Source: Acidobacteriaceae bacterium
Lineage (GTDB): Bacteria; Acidobacteriota; Terriglobia; Terriglobales; Acidobacteriaceae
Length of the DNA: 64,000 nt
Assembly: GCA_030041045.1 (NCBI GenBank)
Contig: JASHOQ010000018.1
Location: 1 to 64,000, forward strand
Reading direction: 5' to 3'
Below are positions 8,323-16,528 of the stretch, one piece after another. Below the pieces are notes generated by a model that was not told the origin of the DNA, ran no database searches, and saw only the letters and a program-made list of their open reading frames with translations. A program made the translations under genes and the position numbers. Position 1 is the first letter of the stretch. Each line of letters opens with the position of its first letter.

Positions 8323-9445
8323 GCAATCAGAGCTCAAGCATTACGCTATTCGGCTTTATCTAGAGGCCGCGACTCGGATTCTCGGCTCGGCTTGGGATCT
8401 GAAGTACGTCGACTGCTGCGCTGGCCCATGGCTCTCTGCTACGGGTGACTACAGCGACACCTCATTCGGTATTGCCATTGAGGTTCTTCGGGATATGCGC
8501 CGAGAGCTTTCCACAAGAAATCGTGCACCCCGCGTGGAATGCCTTCTCATTGAAAAGGAGAAGGAACCGTTTCGCAAGTTGGAAGCATTCGCGAAATCGA
8601 AAGACTCCTCCGAGGTCGGAGTCCGCGCGGAGAACTGGGATTTCACCGGACACCTCGATGACATTGTCCGGTACTGTTCCACACCCCGAACGTTTCCGTT
8701 CATTCTTATCGATCCCAAGGGTTGGAAGCTGGCGGGGATATCCCAAATATCCCCCCTGCTGAAGCTGAAACCCGGTGAAGTGGTGGTCAATCTCATGTCT
8801 TCGTTCATCACGCGATTCGTCAACAACGAAGCCAGTGACTTCAGCGACTTGCTTGGAGAGGATTTTCCGGAGCTCCGCAGCCTGAGCGGGACCGAGCTCG
8901 AGTTTGCGGTGGTGAGGAAATACTGTGAATTGATAAAGCGGGAGGGAAACTATGCCTACGTTTGTGCGCTTCCCGTGATGAAACCAGATTCGGACGCGTT
9001 CAACTTCTATTTGATCTACGCAACCCGGCATCCAAAGGGTGTCGAGGTTTTTAAGAGCGCAGAGAAGAGAACCGAAAATCAGACCCACGTTGTGAGAGCC
9101 GATGTGCAGAAGCGCCAAAGGCAGGAGCGGAGCGGTAACTTCGAGCTATTCTCCGAGGACGTTCTATATCGAGAGCGCAAATACCAGCAACTTGCCCTGG
9201 AGAATCGAGAGAGGGCCAAGCGTGGCGTCATCCAGCTGTTGCGAGAGAGGGGCCAAGTGCCATACGACGAATGCTGGGCGGAGGCCCTGCAGTTTTCCGC
9301 GGTCTACCAAACAGATCTTCGAACCTGGACGGACGAATGGGAGCGGGAAGGAACGATCTCGATCATAGGGCGGAAGTTCCCATCGGAGCTGCTGCGGAGA
9401 GGCCACGGCCAAGTGCTCGAATTCCGCGGCATGTCCACGGTCTAG
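8294..9445 (+). CDS. tcmP: Three-Cys-motif partner protein TcmP
   Basis: This is a 383-residue protein of the TcmP family, known as the regular neighbour of three-Cys-motif (DUF5131) proteins. The N-terminal half looks like an SAM-methyltransferase fold: YVDCCAGPW at 38-46 corresponds to the usual D-x-F-x-G-x-G region, followed by LLIEKEKE and a later ILIDPKGW block. The C-terminal part (about 290-383) is helical and charged and probably binds a partner or nucleic acid. The start is either ATG 8294 or GTG 8285; either overlaps the upstream gene by about 30 bp, which indicates cotranscription. Function is unknown. Confidence 0.8.
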   Translation: MTESGYQDREQSELKHYAIRLYLEAATRILGSAWDLKYVDCCAGPWLSATGDYSDTSFGIAIEVLRDMRRELSTRNRAPRVECLLIEKEKEPFRKLEAFAKSKDSSEVGVRAENWDFTGHLDDIVRYCSTPRTFPFILIDPKGWKLAGISQISPLLKLKPGEVVVNLMSSFITRFVNNEASDFSDLLGEDFPELRSLSGTELEFAVVRKYCELIKREGNYAYVCALPVMKPDSDAFNFYLIYATRHPKGVEVFKSAEKRTENQTHVVRADVQKRQRQERSGNFELFSEDVLYRERKYQQLALENRERAKRGVIQLLRERGQVPYDECWAEALQFSAVYQTDLRTWTDEWEREGTISIIGRKFPSELLRRGHGQVLEFRGMSTV

Positions 9446-9470
9446 CCGAAATCACCGGTTCCGCTACCGG

Positions 9471-9508
9471 GTGCCCCAGGTCTCGCTTCTGAGACCTGGG
9501 AAACCACA
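9471..9508. repeat. REP-like palindrome, family 1 (copy 2)
   Basis: CCCAGGTCTC and GAGACCTGGG form the arms, with the same GTGCC prefix and AAACCAC suffix as copy 1 at 1-37. The arm change C to T on one side is matched by G to A on the other, so base pairing is kept. It follows the tcmP stop by 25 bp. Confidence 0.75.
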
Positions 9509-9524
9509 ACCCCCACCCAGCCCC

Positions 9525-9596
9525 TGTCATCCTGAGCAAGGTCGCCGCGGCGACCGCAGTCGAAGCCGAAGACCCGCCCTGTCGGGATCTGCGGTT
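9525..9596. repeat. REP element of the TGTCATCCTGAG type (copy A)
   Basis: The element starts TGTCATCCTGAGC and ends GGATCTGCGGTT, the same ends as the elements at 35311-35374, 37875-37914 and (inverted) 38296-38330. The middle is a different GC-rich hairpin. It sits directly after the family 1 palindrome in the gap between tcmP and the toxin gene. Confidence 0.7.
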
Positions 9597-9614
9597 CCGT
9601 CCTTAAAACCGTTT

Positions 9615-9630
9615 GTAGCTTTTATGCTAC
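9615..9630. promoter_or_regulatory. Inverted repeat, likely autoregulatory operator of the toxin-antitoxin module
   Basis: GTAGC-TTTTAT-GCTAC is a perfect inverted repeat ending 9 bp before the toxin start. It overlaps a possible -10 (TATGCT). Toxin-antitoxin modules are normally repressed by their antitoxin at such sites. The role is inferred from position. Confidence 0.45.
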
Positions 9631-9639
9631 ACTTACCCC

Positions 9640-9963
9640 GTGATCCAGGTAGTCCGCTATCAGCGCGAAGACGGACTCGAGCCATATACGGAATGGTTCC
9701 GCAAGCTGCGGGACGCGAAGGCCAAGGAAAGCATCGCTGTCAGGCTGCGGCGGCTGGAGGCGGGGAACTTCGGGGACTGCAAATCGGTAGGGGACGGCGT
9801 GAATGAGCTTCGCATCGACGTCGGCCCGGGCTATCGAGTCTACTGCGGAATTCACGGGAATCTGCTGGTGATTCTGCTTTGCGGCGGAGATAAGCGAACG
9901 CAATCGACGGATATCGCAAAGGCGAAGACACTTTGGACGGAGTGGAAGCGGAGGCAGAGATGA
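9640..9963 (+). CDS. RelE/HigB-type toxin of a toxin-first module
   Basis: This 107-residue protein fits the RelE/ParE superfamily class annotated as addiction-module killer proteins. Such toxins are usually mRNA interferases acting with the ribosome. Visible family blocks are the N-terminal strand IQVVRYQREDG, the helical middle KAKESIAVRLRRLEAGNFGDCKSVG, and the core ELRIDVGPGYRVYCG followed by LLVILLCGGDKRTQ. The start is GTG 9640. The ATGA overlap at 9960-9963 couples it to the antitoxin gene. Toxin-first order is typical of this subfamily. Confidence 0.8.
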   Translation: MIQVVRYQREDGLEPYTEWFRKLRDAKAKESIAVRLRRLEAGNFGDCKSVGDGVNELRIDVGPGYRVYCGIHGNLLVILLCGGDKRTQSTDIAKAKTLWTEWKRRQR

Positions 9964-10337
9964 AGAAGTGGATCGGCGTAGTTTCCCACCACGAGCGGGA
10001 AGTGGAGGAACTCCGCGCAGACCCCGAGTTTGCTGTCGAGTACCTCAAAGGAGCACTTGAATCTCTTAACAACCCCGATGATCGCGGCGTCAGCCTCACC
10101 ATGCTCCGCGCTCTGGCGGAAGCCTACGGCGGTCTTGGCGCGGTTGCCGCCAAGGCCGGCGTCAGCCGCGAGTCGCTTTACCGCTCGCTCTCGCCCAAGG
10201 GCAATCCCACGCTCAAGACGCTGGTCGCCATCCTCAACACGCTGGGCCTGCGCCTCTCCGTGGTTCCGGCGCCGGCCAAGGCGCGGCGCGCCAAGAAGAA
10301 GAAGAAGGCCAAGGCGTCCCGCAAACTCGCAGCCTGA
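9960..10337 (+). CDS. HigA-like antitoxin with lysine-rich tail
   Basis: This is a 125-residue protein. The middle is a Cro/XRE-type helix-turn-helix of the addiction-module antidote family (GGLGAVAAKAGVSRESLYRSLS followed by NPTLKTLVAILNTLGLRL). It neutralises the upstream toxin and probably represses the operon. I chose ATG 9960 because it overlaps the toxin stop as ATGA and follows a GGAGGCAGAG ribosome site; the frame stays open a little further upstream. The last 25 residues are a very basic Ala/Lys/Arg tail (ARRAKKKKKAKASRK), longer and more basic than usual for the family. Confidence 0.8.
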   Translation: MKKWIGVVSHHEREVEELRADPEFAVEYLKGALESLNNPDDRGVSLTMLRALAEAYGGLGAVAAKAGVSRESLYRSLSPKGNPTLKTLVAILNTLGLRLSVVPAPAKARRAKKKKKAKASRKLAA

Positions 10338-10372
10338 CGCTTACCTCGTCGTGAGCATTCCACGCAACAAAA

Positions 10373-10396
10373 AGCCCAGGGCTCGCGCCCTGGGCT
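10373..10396 (-). terminator. Rho-independent terminator for the leftward gene at 10473
   Basis: AGCCCAGGGC and GCCCTGGGCT form a perfect 10-bp stem with loop TCGC. Read on the minus strand it is followed by TTTTTGTTG, a good U tract. It is about 77 bp past the stop of the leftward gene and also lies after the rightward antitoxin gene. Confidence 0.8.
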
Positions 10397-10404
10397 GATC
10401 TTCG

Positions 10405-10446
10405 CTGCCCCAGGTTCCTCGTCCGCCGCGGCGGAGGGACCCGGGA
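10405..10446. repeat. Diverged relative of the family 1 palindrome
   Basis: CTGCCCCAGGTTCCTC starts like family 1, but the loop is expanded by CCGCCGCGGCGG and the right arm reads GAGGGACCCGGGAG. The arms still pair in part. It lies between the terminator and the stop codon of the leftward gene. Confidence 0.4.
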
Positions 10447-10472
10447 GCGCTGCATTGCAAGCAAGCGAAACT

Positions 10473-11396
10473 TTACTCCTGGTTTGGATCCTCGGCCGGC
10501 ACTGTCAGCTTTTGCCGCGGCGCGGGCTGGGGATTGCCCACGATTCCATCATCCGTGCCCTGCGCCCCACCCTGCGCACCGCTCGGTGCGCTGCCCGGCG
10601 TTGCATTGGTCGCATCGTTGTTGTCGGCCATCGCCGTCAGCTCCGTCTTCGAGTATTTGGGCGCGCTCACGTAGCCGTGAATGTGGTCCTTGGAGATGTC
10701 GTTGATCACCACTTCCACCGGCTGCGGGCTGTCGGGCTCGTAGAACATCACCGGCTGGTAGAGGTTCACATGCTTCTGCGTCAGGTCGCGGTCGTCCACC
10801 ACCAGCAGCAGGTCGGCGTAGCCCTGTTTCACGTTGGCCTTTTTCAGGCGCACGCTCAGCGGACCTTCGTGCTTGAAATCCTTTGACTTCACGATGTCGA
10901 ACTCGAAGTAATTGCGCTCGCCCTTTCGCTCCAGCACCACCAGCTCGCCATGTGTCCGGGCAATTGACCCGCTCAGCTCCGTGCGCGCGCTGGCCAGATC
11001 GCTGCGCGTCGAGTCAATCTCCTTGCCTTGCGCGTCCAGTTCTGACTCGATCTTCTTGAAGCGCTGATCCTGCGCGCTGGCGCGATGGATCGCCGCACGA
11101 GGCTTCGCCGTCCGCTGCGCTACGGGAGCTGCCGGCGCGGGCTTCGCCTCGCTCGTCACCAGATCGTTCACTTTGGCAGTGAGAGCATTGAGCTGGCTGC
11201 TGGTGGCATTAAGCTGGCTATTGGTGGCGCTCAGCTGCGCAGTCACCTGCGCATTCCGTGCCGCCAGGTTCGCCGCAGCATGGTGCTCATGCACGGCATA
11301 GCCGACACCTGCGCCGCCAATCAGTACCGAAACCACGAGGGGGGCAACACGCTTCGCAACCGGCCCGAGAACCGGGAACGCCGAATCTTCCGTCAT
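10473..11396 (-). CDS. Membrane-anchored coiled-coil protein of unknown function
   Basis: This is a 307-residue protein. One membrane segment lies at about residues 15-35 (VAPLVVSVLIGGAGVGYAV), followed by a coiled coil with heptad-like repeats (about 40-75, rich in Asn-Ser-Gln-Leu) and a second helical stretch (about 108-150). The domain at about 155-245 is probably a beta-rich fold (YFEFDIVKSKDFKHEGPLSVRLKK). The C terminus is disordered Gly/Ala/Pro. I do not recognise a named family. GGAGG lies upstream of the ATG, and a terminator closes the unit at 10373-10396, so it is a single-gene transcript. Confidence 0.7.
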   Translation of the reverse strand: MTEDSAFPVLGPVAKRVAPLVVSVLIGGAGVGYAVHEHHAAANLAARNAQVTAQLSATNSQLNATSSQLNALTAKVNDLVTSEAKPAPAAPVAQRTAKPRAAIHRASAQDQRFKKIESELDAQGKEIDSTRSDLASARTELSGSIARTHGELVVLERKGERNYFEFDIVKSKDFKHEGPLSVRLKKANVKQGYADLLLVVDDRDLTQKHVNLYQPVMFYEPDSPQPVEVVINDISKDHIHGYVSAPKYSKTELTAMADNNDATNATPGSAPSGAQGGAQGTDDGIVGNPQPAPRQKLTVPAEDPNQE

Positions 11397-11605
11397 CTGT
11401 CAACCTCCGGAGCCAAATCCTATTCTGTGGATAAGCACGTCCACTTCCAACCTAGCCCGCGAGTAACCGGCGCGAAATGTGCCATTTAGCCCGAGAGATC
11501 CCCTTCGGTAACATGGAAGAAAATTCCGCATTCGTGAAATTTTTTCCCGCTCGTGGGCGGGAGCCGATCTGCAGACCGGTTCACCTTTTTCGCGAGCGCA
11601 AGGCG

Positions 11606-12010
11606 TCAGGCCGCGCAGCACGGCTCGCACGCTGCCGGGCGCGGAGCCCGATCCAGTGCATACTTCGCCGGAGCACAGCAGGCCTTGGCCAGGCGTGCGC
11701 GGTCTGCCTGCATCGCCTTGCTGTCTTTCAGCCACGCAAGCGTCTGCCGCAGTATTTGAGCCGCCCCGGCGTGCGGAGGCATGGCAATGCGGTAGTGCAT
11801 CCACTTGCCGTCGCGTCTGGCTGCCACAAGGCCGGCTCTTCGCAAATGACCAAGATGCCGGGAAATCCTCGGCTGCGGAGCGCCCAGAATCTCCACCAGG
11901 TAACAGACGCAGACTTCCTGCTCTCCCATGAGATTGAGCAGCCGCAGGCGGGTGTTATCGCCGAGCGCCTGAAAGAATCGCTGCCTGTCGAACTGGGCCT
12001 TGCGGGCCAT
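11606..12010 (-). CDS. arsR: ArsR-family metalloregulator
   Basis: This is a 134-residue winged-helix repressor that should release DNA on binding arsenite. The recognition region reads ILGAPQPRISRHLGHLRRAGLV. The metal-site motif is CVCYL with C34 and C36 in the position of the ELCVCDL site of classic ArsR. Further cysteines occur in the tail (ACCAP and CEPCC), as in some ArsR types with a C-terminal arsenic site. It is divergent from arsM, with 75 bp between start codons. The likely -10 (TATATG on the minus strand at 12017-12022) places the transcript start at about the ATG, so the mRNA may be leaderless. Confidence 0.88.
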   Translation of the reverse strand: MARKAQFDRQRFFQALGDNTRLRLLNLMGEQEVCVCYLVEILGAPQPRISRHLGHLRRAGLVAARRDGKWMHYRIAMPPHAGAAQILRQTLAWLKDSKAMQADRARLAKACCAPAKYALDRAPRPAACEPCCAA

Positions 12011-12016
12011 GGCTTA

Positions 12017-12071
12017 CATATACGCTTTGACAAATATGATTGCAAGCGTTATATTCACTTTGCCAAATATG
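12017..12071. promoter_or_regulatory. Interleaved divergent arsR/arsM promoters with repeated operator
   Basis: On the plus strand TTGACA (12027-12032) and TATATT (12050-12055) are separated by exactly 17 bp and should drive arsM. On the minus strand TTGCAA (12040-12045) and TATATG (12017-12022), also 17 bp apart, should drive arsR. TTTGACAAATATG (12026-12038) and TTTGCCAAATATG (12059-12071) form a direct repeat with 12 of 13 matches, spaced 33 bp, and ACGCTT/AAGCGT (12022-12027/12044-12049) forms an inverted repeat. These are candidate ArsR sites. Confidence 0.7.
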
Positions 12072-12085
12072 TTGCGAGGTGAAAC

Positions 12086-12973
12086 ATGGCAGAGCTTCTT
12101 GATTCTGTCCGGTCGAAGTACGCCGCCGCGGCGGAGGCCGCCCTCTCCGGCAACCATGCAGGCGTAAAGGCAGTAGCGGAAGCCTTCGGCTATTCCGCGG
12201 AGGAACTGACTTCCATTCCGGCGGAAGCCAACATGGGCTTGTCCTGCGGCAATCCTACGGCGACCGCGCGCCTGCGTCCCGGTGAAGTTGTTGTCGACCT
12301 TGGCTCCGGTGGCGGTCTCGACGTGTTTCTGGCCGCGAAAAAGGTGGGGCCCGAGGGCCGCGCCATCGGCATCGACATGACTCCCGCCATGGTCGAGAGG
12401 GCGAAGGCAAGCGCGGCCGCCGGCGGGTACACCAACGTAGAGTTTTTGCAATCCACCATTGACAGCATTCCCCTGGCAGACGCTTCGGCCGATTGCGTCA
12501 TCTCCAACTGCGTTCTGAACCTTGCTCCGGACAAGACTGCCGTCTTCCGCGAGATTGCCCGCATCCTCAAGCCGGGCGGCCGCCTCGCCATCAGCGACAT
12601 TGCCTTGAAGGGCGAGCTGCCCGAAGCTCTCGCGCAGAGCACGGCCGCATATGTCGGCTGCATCGCCGGAGCGATTCGCATTGAAGACTATCGCGCCGGC
12701 CTGCTCGCTGCGGGGTTTGAGCACGTTGAGATCGTGGACAGCGGCGCGGACTTGAACGCCTATGCGAAGGTGGAGAATCAGGCCGGCTGCTGTTCGCCGG
12801 CGACGCCCGCCCACCCGTGCTGCACACCCGCATCGCACGCGGATTCACTCCCGCTGCACGCGGAGCTTTCAGAGCTGCTCAGCCAATTCGACGTGAACGC
12901 CGCAGCGGCAAGCGTGAAGATATACGCCGTCAAGCCCGGGGCCGCAGGCGCGGGCGCAACGGCGCGCCGTTAG
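12086..12973 (+). CDS. arsM: Arsenite S-adenosylmethionine methyltransferase
   Basis: ArsM methylates arsenite using SAM, giving methylated and volatile arsenicals. The protein has 295 residues. The SAM motif is DLGSGGG at 71-77, followed by [13 protein letters not shown]. The conserved cysteines of bacterial ArsM are present at C54 (GLSCGNP), C142 (ISNCVLNL) and C192 (YVGCIAGA). The C-terminal part carries a CC-rich stretch ([13 protein letters not shown]) that may help arsenic binding. GAGGTGA lies just before the ATG. It is followed by arsC after 26 bp, so the two form an operon under ArsR control. Confidence 0.92.
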   Translation: MAELLDSVRSKYAAAAEAALSGNHAGVKAVAEAFGYSAEELTSIPAEANMGLSCGNPTATARLRPGEVVVDLGSGGGLDVFLAAKKVGPEGRAIGIDMTPAMVERAKASAAAGGYTNVEFLQSTIDSIPLADASADCVISNCVLNLAPDKTAVFREIARILKPGGRLAISDIALKGELPEALAQSTAAYVGCIAGAIRIEDYRAGLLAAGFEHVEIVDSGADLNAYAKVENQAGCCSPATPAHPCCTPASHADSLPLHAELSELLSQFDVNAAAASVKIYAVKPGAAGAGATARR

Positions 12974-12999
12974 CCGGCCTCCGGCTCATAGGAGTCACC

Positions 13000-13398
13000 A
13001 TGCTGAAGGTGATCTTCGCCTGCGTTCATAACGCCGGGCGGTCGCAGATGGCCGCCGCATTCTTCAATCAACTTGCGGACCCGCGCAAGGCATTTGCGGT
13101 CTCGGCGGGAACCCAGCCGGACGAACGCGTCCACGCTGAAGTGCAGGCCGCTATGCAGGAGGTGGGCTTCGACCTCAGTGCGGCCAAGCCCCGGAAACTC
13201 ACTGAGGAACTGGCAAAGAGCGCCCAGCTTCTTATCACCATGGGCTGCGGCGAACAGTGCGCCTCCATCCCAGGAGTGCGGCGGGACGATTGGTCAATCC
13301 GCGACCCGAAGGGGCTGCCTCGGGAGGAAGTCCATGCCATCCGCGATGAGGTCAGACGCCGGGTGAAAGAATTGGTTGAGCGTGAAGATGTGGGCTAG
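13000..13398 (+). CDS. arsC: Arsenate reductase, low-molecular-weight phosphatase type
   Basis: This 132-residue protein reduces arsenate to arsenite, giving the substrate of ArsM. The P-loop CX5R is C8 to R14 (ACVHNAGRS), and the second cysteine pair is in TMGCGEQC, as in the thioredoxin-linked class. The D-P motif near the C terminus (IRDPKG) supplies the catalytic Asp. I chose ATG 13000, preceded by AGGAG; the open frame extends further left over arsM sequence without similarity. No arsB or acr3 efflux gene is nearby, so detoxification here relies on methylation. Confidence 0.9.
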   Translation: MLKVIFACVHNAGRSQMAAAFFNQLADPRKAFAVSAGTQPDERVHAEVQAAMQEVGFDLSAAKPRKLTEELAKSAQLLITMGCGEQCASIPGVRRDDWSIRDPKGLPREEVHAIRDEVRRRVKELVEREDVG

Positions 13399-13595
13399 GG
13401 CCCGCGCTCTCCACCCGATCACCTGGCGTTCCACGTCCGGATAGGCCGTAGTCCGTGAGGCGGGGAATTGGAATGGACGCCCCACGCGCTGAAAGCCCGA
13501 GCCTTCGCAGCAGAAAAAATTCTCTCCATCCCATTCCAACGCCTCGCCGCGGTGATATTCTGGCGCGTCAATTCTCCTTGAACTGGGAGGACGAT

Positions 13596-14126
13596 GTGAA
13601 AAAAGCCATCCTGCTGGCGATGGGCGCAGTCTTGTTCCTTACCGCGTGCGGCCCTTCGTCCAAAGAAGCTCCCGGCATTCCGGTGAATAAGTGGAAAGGC
13701 CCCGCTTACCGTCTTGCCTTCGACGCCAAAGCGCCCAAGCCGAATGCGTCGGGCGTCACGCTGCCGGGCATCAGCTTCACCGCCAACCCGGACGCGCTGG
13801 AAACCAGAGCCACGCTCGTCGTCCGCTACGACTCTTCCGGCGTAAAGTCAGACAGCCTGGTCGTCAACCAGATCGTCCTGGCCCCGTTCGATATCTCCGG
13901 AGCGAACGGCGCCCTCTCCGCCGACACCATGGACATTGCCGACAAGGGTCTGGCGCACCTGTTCACCACCTACTGCGTCAAGGGCAAAGTGAACGTCACG
14001 GTTTTGCTGGCGCGCTCCTCGCTCAATCCCAACCCGACTGATAGTGATATCGATTACGCGCGCCTGTCAGACTGGTTGCCCACGGAGGTCGTGTTCAAGA
14101 ACCCACACCCCGGCTGCAAGCCCTAA
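13596..14126 (+). CDS. Small secreted lipoprotein, unknown function
   Basis: This is a 176-residue protein starting at GTG 13596, with GGGAGG five bases upstream. The N terminus is a lipoprotein signal (KKAILLAMGAVLFLTAC) whose lipobox Cys is followed by GPSSKE. The rest is a soluble domain with no motif I recognise; it contains a single later Cys (TTYCVKG) and one near the end. It is transcribed alone between the arsenic genes and the ligase gene. A role in arsenic response is possible only by position. Confidence 0.65.
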   Translation: MKKAILLAMGAVLFLTACGPSSKEAPGIPVNKWKGPAYRLAFDAKAPKPNASGVTLPGISFTANPDALETRATLVVRYDSSGVKSDSLVVNQIVLAPFDISGANGALSADTMDIADKGLAHLFTTYCVKGKVNVTVLLARSSLNPNPTDSDIDYARLSDWLPTEVVFKNPHPGCKP

Positions 14127-14203
14127 GCCGCGTGAGCCTGCAGCTCCCTGATCCCTGATCCCCGTTCCGCTACAATGGCCGCAAGCGCACACGAGGTCAT
14201 TCC

Positions 14204-15310
14204 ATGCGGCCCTCTTTCTCGCTCGGCATTGAAGAGGAGTACCAGACCGTCGACCCGGTCACGCGCGACCTGCGCTCGCACATCCAGACCGAGATGCTTG
14301 CCCAGGGCAAGCTGCGCCTGCAGGAGCGCGTCAAGGCAGAGATGCATACATCCGTGGTCGAAGTGGGCACCGGCATCTGCCGCAACATTGAAGAAGCGCG
14401 CGAAGACATCTATGACCTGCGCCGCGAAATGATCAAGCTGGCCCGCGAGCACGGCCTGGAGCTCGTCGCCGGCGCCACGCACCCTTTTGCCGACTGGCGC
14501 ACGCAGGACATCTACCCCGACCCGCGCTATCACCAGGTGGTGAAGGATCTCCAGCTCGTGGCCCGCGCCAACCTCATCTTCGGCCTGCACGTGCACGTCG
14601 GCATCGAAGACCGCGAAGCCGCCATCCGCATCATGAACTCGATGCGCTATTTTCTGCCGCACATCATGGCGCTGGCCACCAATTCGCCTTTCTGGCTGGG
14701 CCTCAACACCGGCTACAAGGGTTATCGCGCCAAGGTCTTCGAGAATTTTCCCCGCACCGGCATCCCGGACGCGTTTTCAAGCTACTCGGAATTCGAGAAC
14801 TACGTCAGCCTGCTGGTGCGCACTAACTGTATCGACAACGCGAAAAAAATCTGGTGGGACATTCGCCCCCACCCCTTCTTCAACACCGTCGAGGTCCGCG
14901 CCTGCGACATTCCCCTGCGCGCCGAAGAGACCGTCGCCATCGCCGCGCTCATCCAGGCCGTGGCCGCTTATCTTTACAAGCTGCACGCCGCCAACCAGGA
15001 CTTCCGCCAGTACACGCGCTCCTTGATTGCCGAAAACAAATTCCGCGCCGTGCGCTACGGTCTCGACGGCAAGCTCATCGACTTCGGCAAGCAGGAAGAA
15101 ATTCCCCTGCGCGATCTCATTGAAGAAATTCTCGTGCTCATCGATCCCGTAGTCGACGAGCTCGAGAGCCGCAAGGCCATTGACGGCATTCGCACCATTT
15201 TGAAAACCGGCACCGGCGCCGACCGCCAGCTCAAGGTCTTCGAAGAATCGAAAGGCGACCTCAAAGCCGTGGTCGATTACATGGCAAAGGAAACCGCTGA
15301 GGGATTGTGA
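14204..15310 (+). CDS. YbdK-type carboxylate-amine ligase (GCS2 family)
   Basis: This is a 368-residue ATP-dependent ligase of the glutamate-cysteine ligase 2 family, joining a carboxylate to an amine; members have weak glutamate-cysteine ligase activity in vitro, and the true substrate is mostly unknown. The family start SLGIEEEYQTVDPVTRDL, the VEVGTGICRNIEEA segment, FGLHVHVGIEDRE and the ARTNCIDNAKKIWWDIRPHP-like block are all present. A CGAGG ribosome site precedes the ATG, and TACAAT at about 14168 may be its -10. An M29 peptidase and an aldo/keto reductase follow in the same direction with short gaps. Confidence 0.87.
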   Translation: MRPSFSLGIEEEYQTVDPVTRDLRSHIQTEMLAQGKLRLQERVKAEMHTSVVEVGTGICRNIEEAREDIYDLRREMIKLAREHGLELVAGATHPFADWRTQDIYPDPRYHQVVKDLQLVARANLIFGLHVHVGIEDREAAIRIMNSMRYFLPHIMALATNSPFWLGLNTGYKGYRAKVFENFPRTGIPDAFSSYSEFENYVSLLVRTNCIDNAKKIWWDIRPHPFFNTVEVRACDIPLRAEETVAIAALIQAVAAYLYKLHAANQDFRQYTRSLIAENKFRAVRYGLDGKLIDFGKQEEIPLRDLIEEILVLIDPVVDELESRKAIDGIRTILKTGTGADRQLKVFEESKGDLKAVVDYMAKETAEGL

Positions 15311-15433
15311 CGTGCGAAGGGAAGCGAGCGCCCGGCGCTATCCACTCTGCCATTTCGATCTGCGGTGACTTTCCTCTAACATGGAGAGATTGTTGTCAAC
15401 GCCGATCTGCTCTCCGGAGTCCGAGCACAATCG

Positions 15434-16480
15434 ATGAACGAAACCGCCGCGCATCTGTTGTCGATGGATTTCCCCGCTGAGTTCACGCAGGGCGCGCATT
15501 CGGCCGTCTTCACCTGCCTGCGCATCGACCCAAGGGAAAAAGTCACGCTCATCACCGATCGCGCCACGGAGCCGATCGCCGCCTCGCTGGCCGCGCAACT
15601 GGCCACGCGCGGCTGCGCCTGGAACGCATTTGTTCTGGAGGATCTCGCTCCGCGTCCGCTCACGGATATGCCTGCGGCGGTGCTCGCGGATATGGAATCC
15701 TCGCAGGTTTCCATTTTTGCCGTCCAGGTGCAGCCCAACGAGCTCGGCTCACGCATGCAGATGACGGACGTGGTCAATCGCCGGCGCATGCGCCACGCGC
15801 ACATGGTCAACATCACGCCCCAGATCATGTGCCAGGGCATGCGCGCCGACTACGATCTTGTCGACCGGCTCTCGCAAAAGGTGCTTGAGCGCGTGCGCAA
15901 AGCCACGCGCATTCGGGCCACGACAGCCGCCGGCACCAGCATCGCCGCCGACATGAATCCCGCCTACAAATGGTTCAAGACTTCGGGCATCATCTCGCCG
16001 GAAAAATGGGGCAACTTGCCCGGCGGCGAATGCTTCACCGCGCCCGGCGAAGTGAACGGCACCTTCGTCGTCGATGGCGTCGTGGGCGACTGGCTCTGCG
16101 CGCGCTACAGCCTGCTCGAACGCACGCCACTCACCGTCGAAATCGCCGCCAACCGCATCACGCGCTGCGCAAGCGCCAACAAGCAGCTCGAAGCCGACTT
16201 CTGGGCCTATACCCACGGCGACGAAAACTCCGACCGCGTGGGCGAGTTCGCCATCGGCACCAATGTCGGCGTGGAGCGCGTTATCGGCAATATCCTGCAG
16301 GACGAGAAATTTCCCGGCATCCACATCGCCTTCGGCAACCCTTACGGCGAGCACACCGGCGCGCCCTGGCGTTCTTCCACGCATATCGACGTGGTCGGCC
16401 TCGGCTTCAACATCTGGCTCGAAACCGATGCGGGTGAAGAGCAGATCATGCGCGAAGGGCGCTTTTTGATCGAGGCGTAG
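15434..16480 (+). CDS. M29-family aminopeptidase
   Basis: This is a 348-residue protein of the thermophilic aminopeptidase (M29) family, a cytoplasmic two-metal exopeptidase. The family metal region is recognisable: PGGECFTAP, then GEFAIGTNVGVE, DEKFPGIHIAFGNPYGEHTG and STHIDVVG, supplying the expected Glu, His and Asp ligands. Length is slightly below typical M29 enzymes of about 370-410 residues. It lies between the carboxylate-amine ligase and the aldo/keto reductase; whether these act together is unknown. Confidence 0.82.
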   Translation: MNETAAHLLSMDFPAEFTQGAHSAVFTCLRIDPREKVTLITDRATEPIAASLAAQLATRGCAWNAFVLEDLAPRPLTDMPAAVLADMESSQVSIFAVQVQPNELGSRMQMTDVVNRRRMRHAHMVNITPQIMCQGMRADYDLVDRLSQKVLERVRKATRIRATTAAGTSIAADMNPAYKWFKTSGIISPEKWGNLPGGECFTAPGEVNGTFVVDGVVGDWLCARYSLLERTPLTVEIAANRITRCASANKQLEADFWAYTHGDENSDRVGEFAIGTNVGVERVIGNILQDEKFPGIHIAFGNPYGEHTGAPWRSSTHIDVVGLGFNIWLETDAGEEQIMREGRFLIEA

Positions 16481-16528
16481 TCAGATGCCTGCGTCGGCGT
16501 TGCTATCGCGCTCATCTATGCTGTTGTC

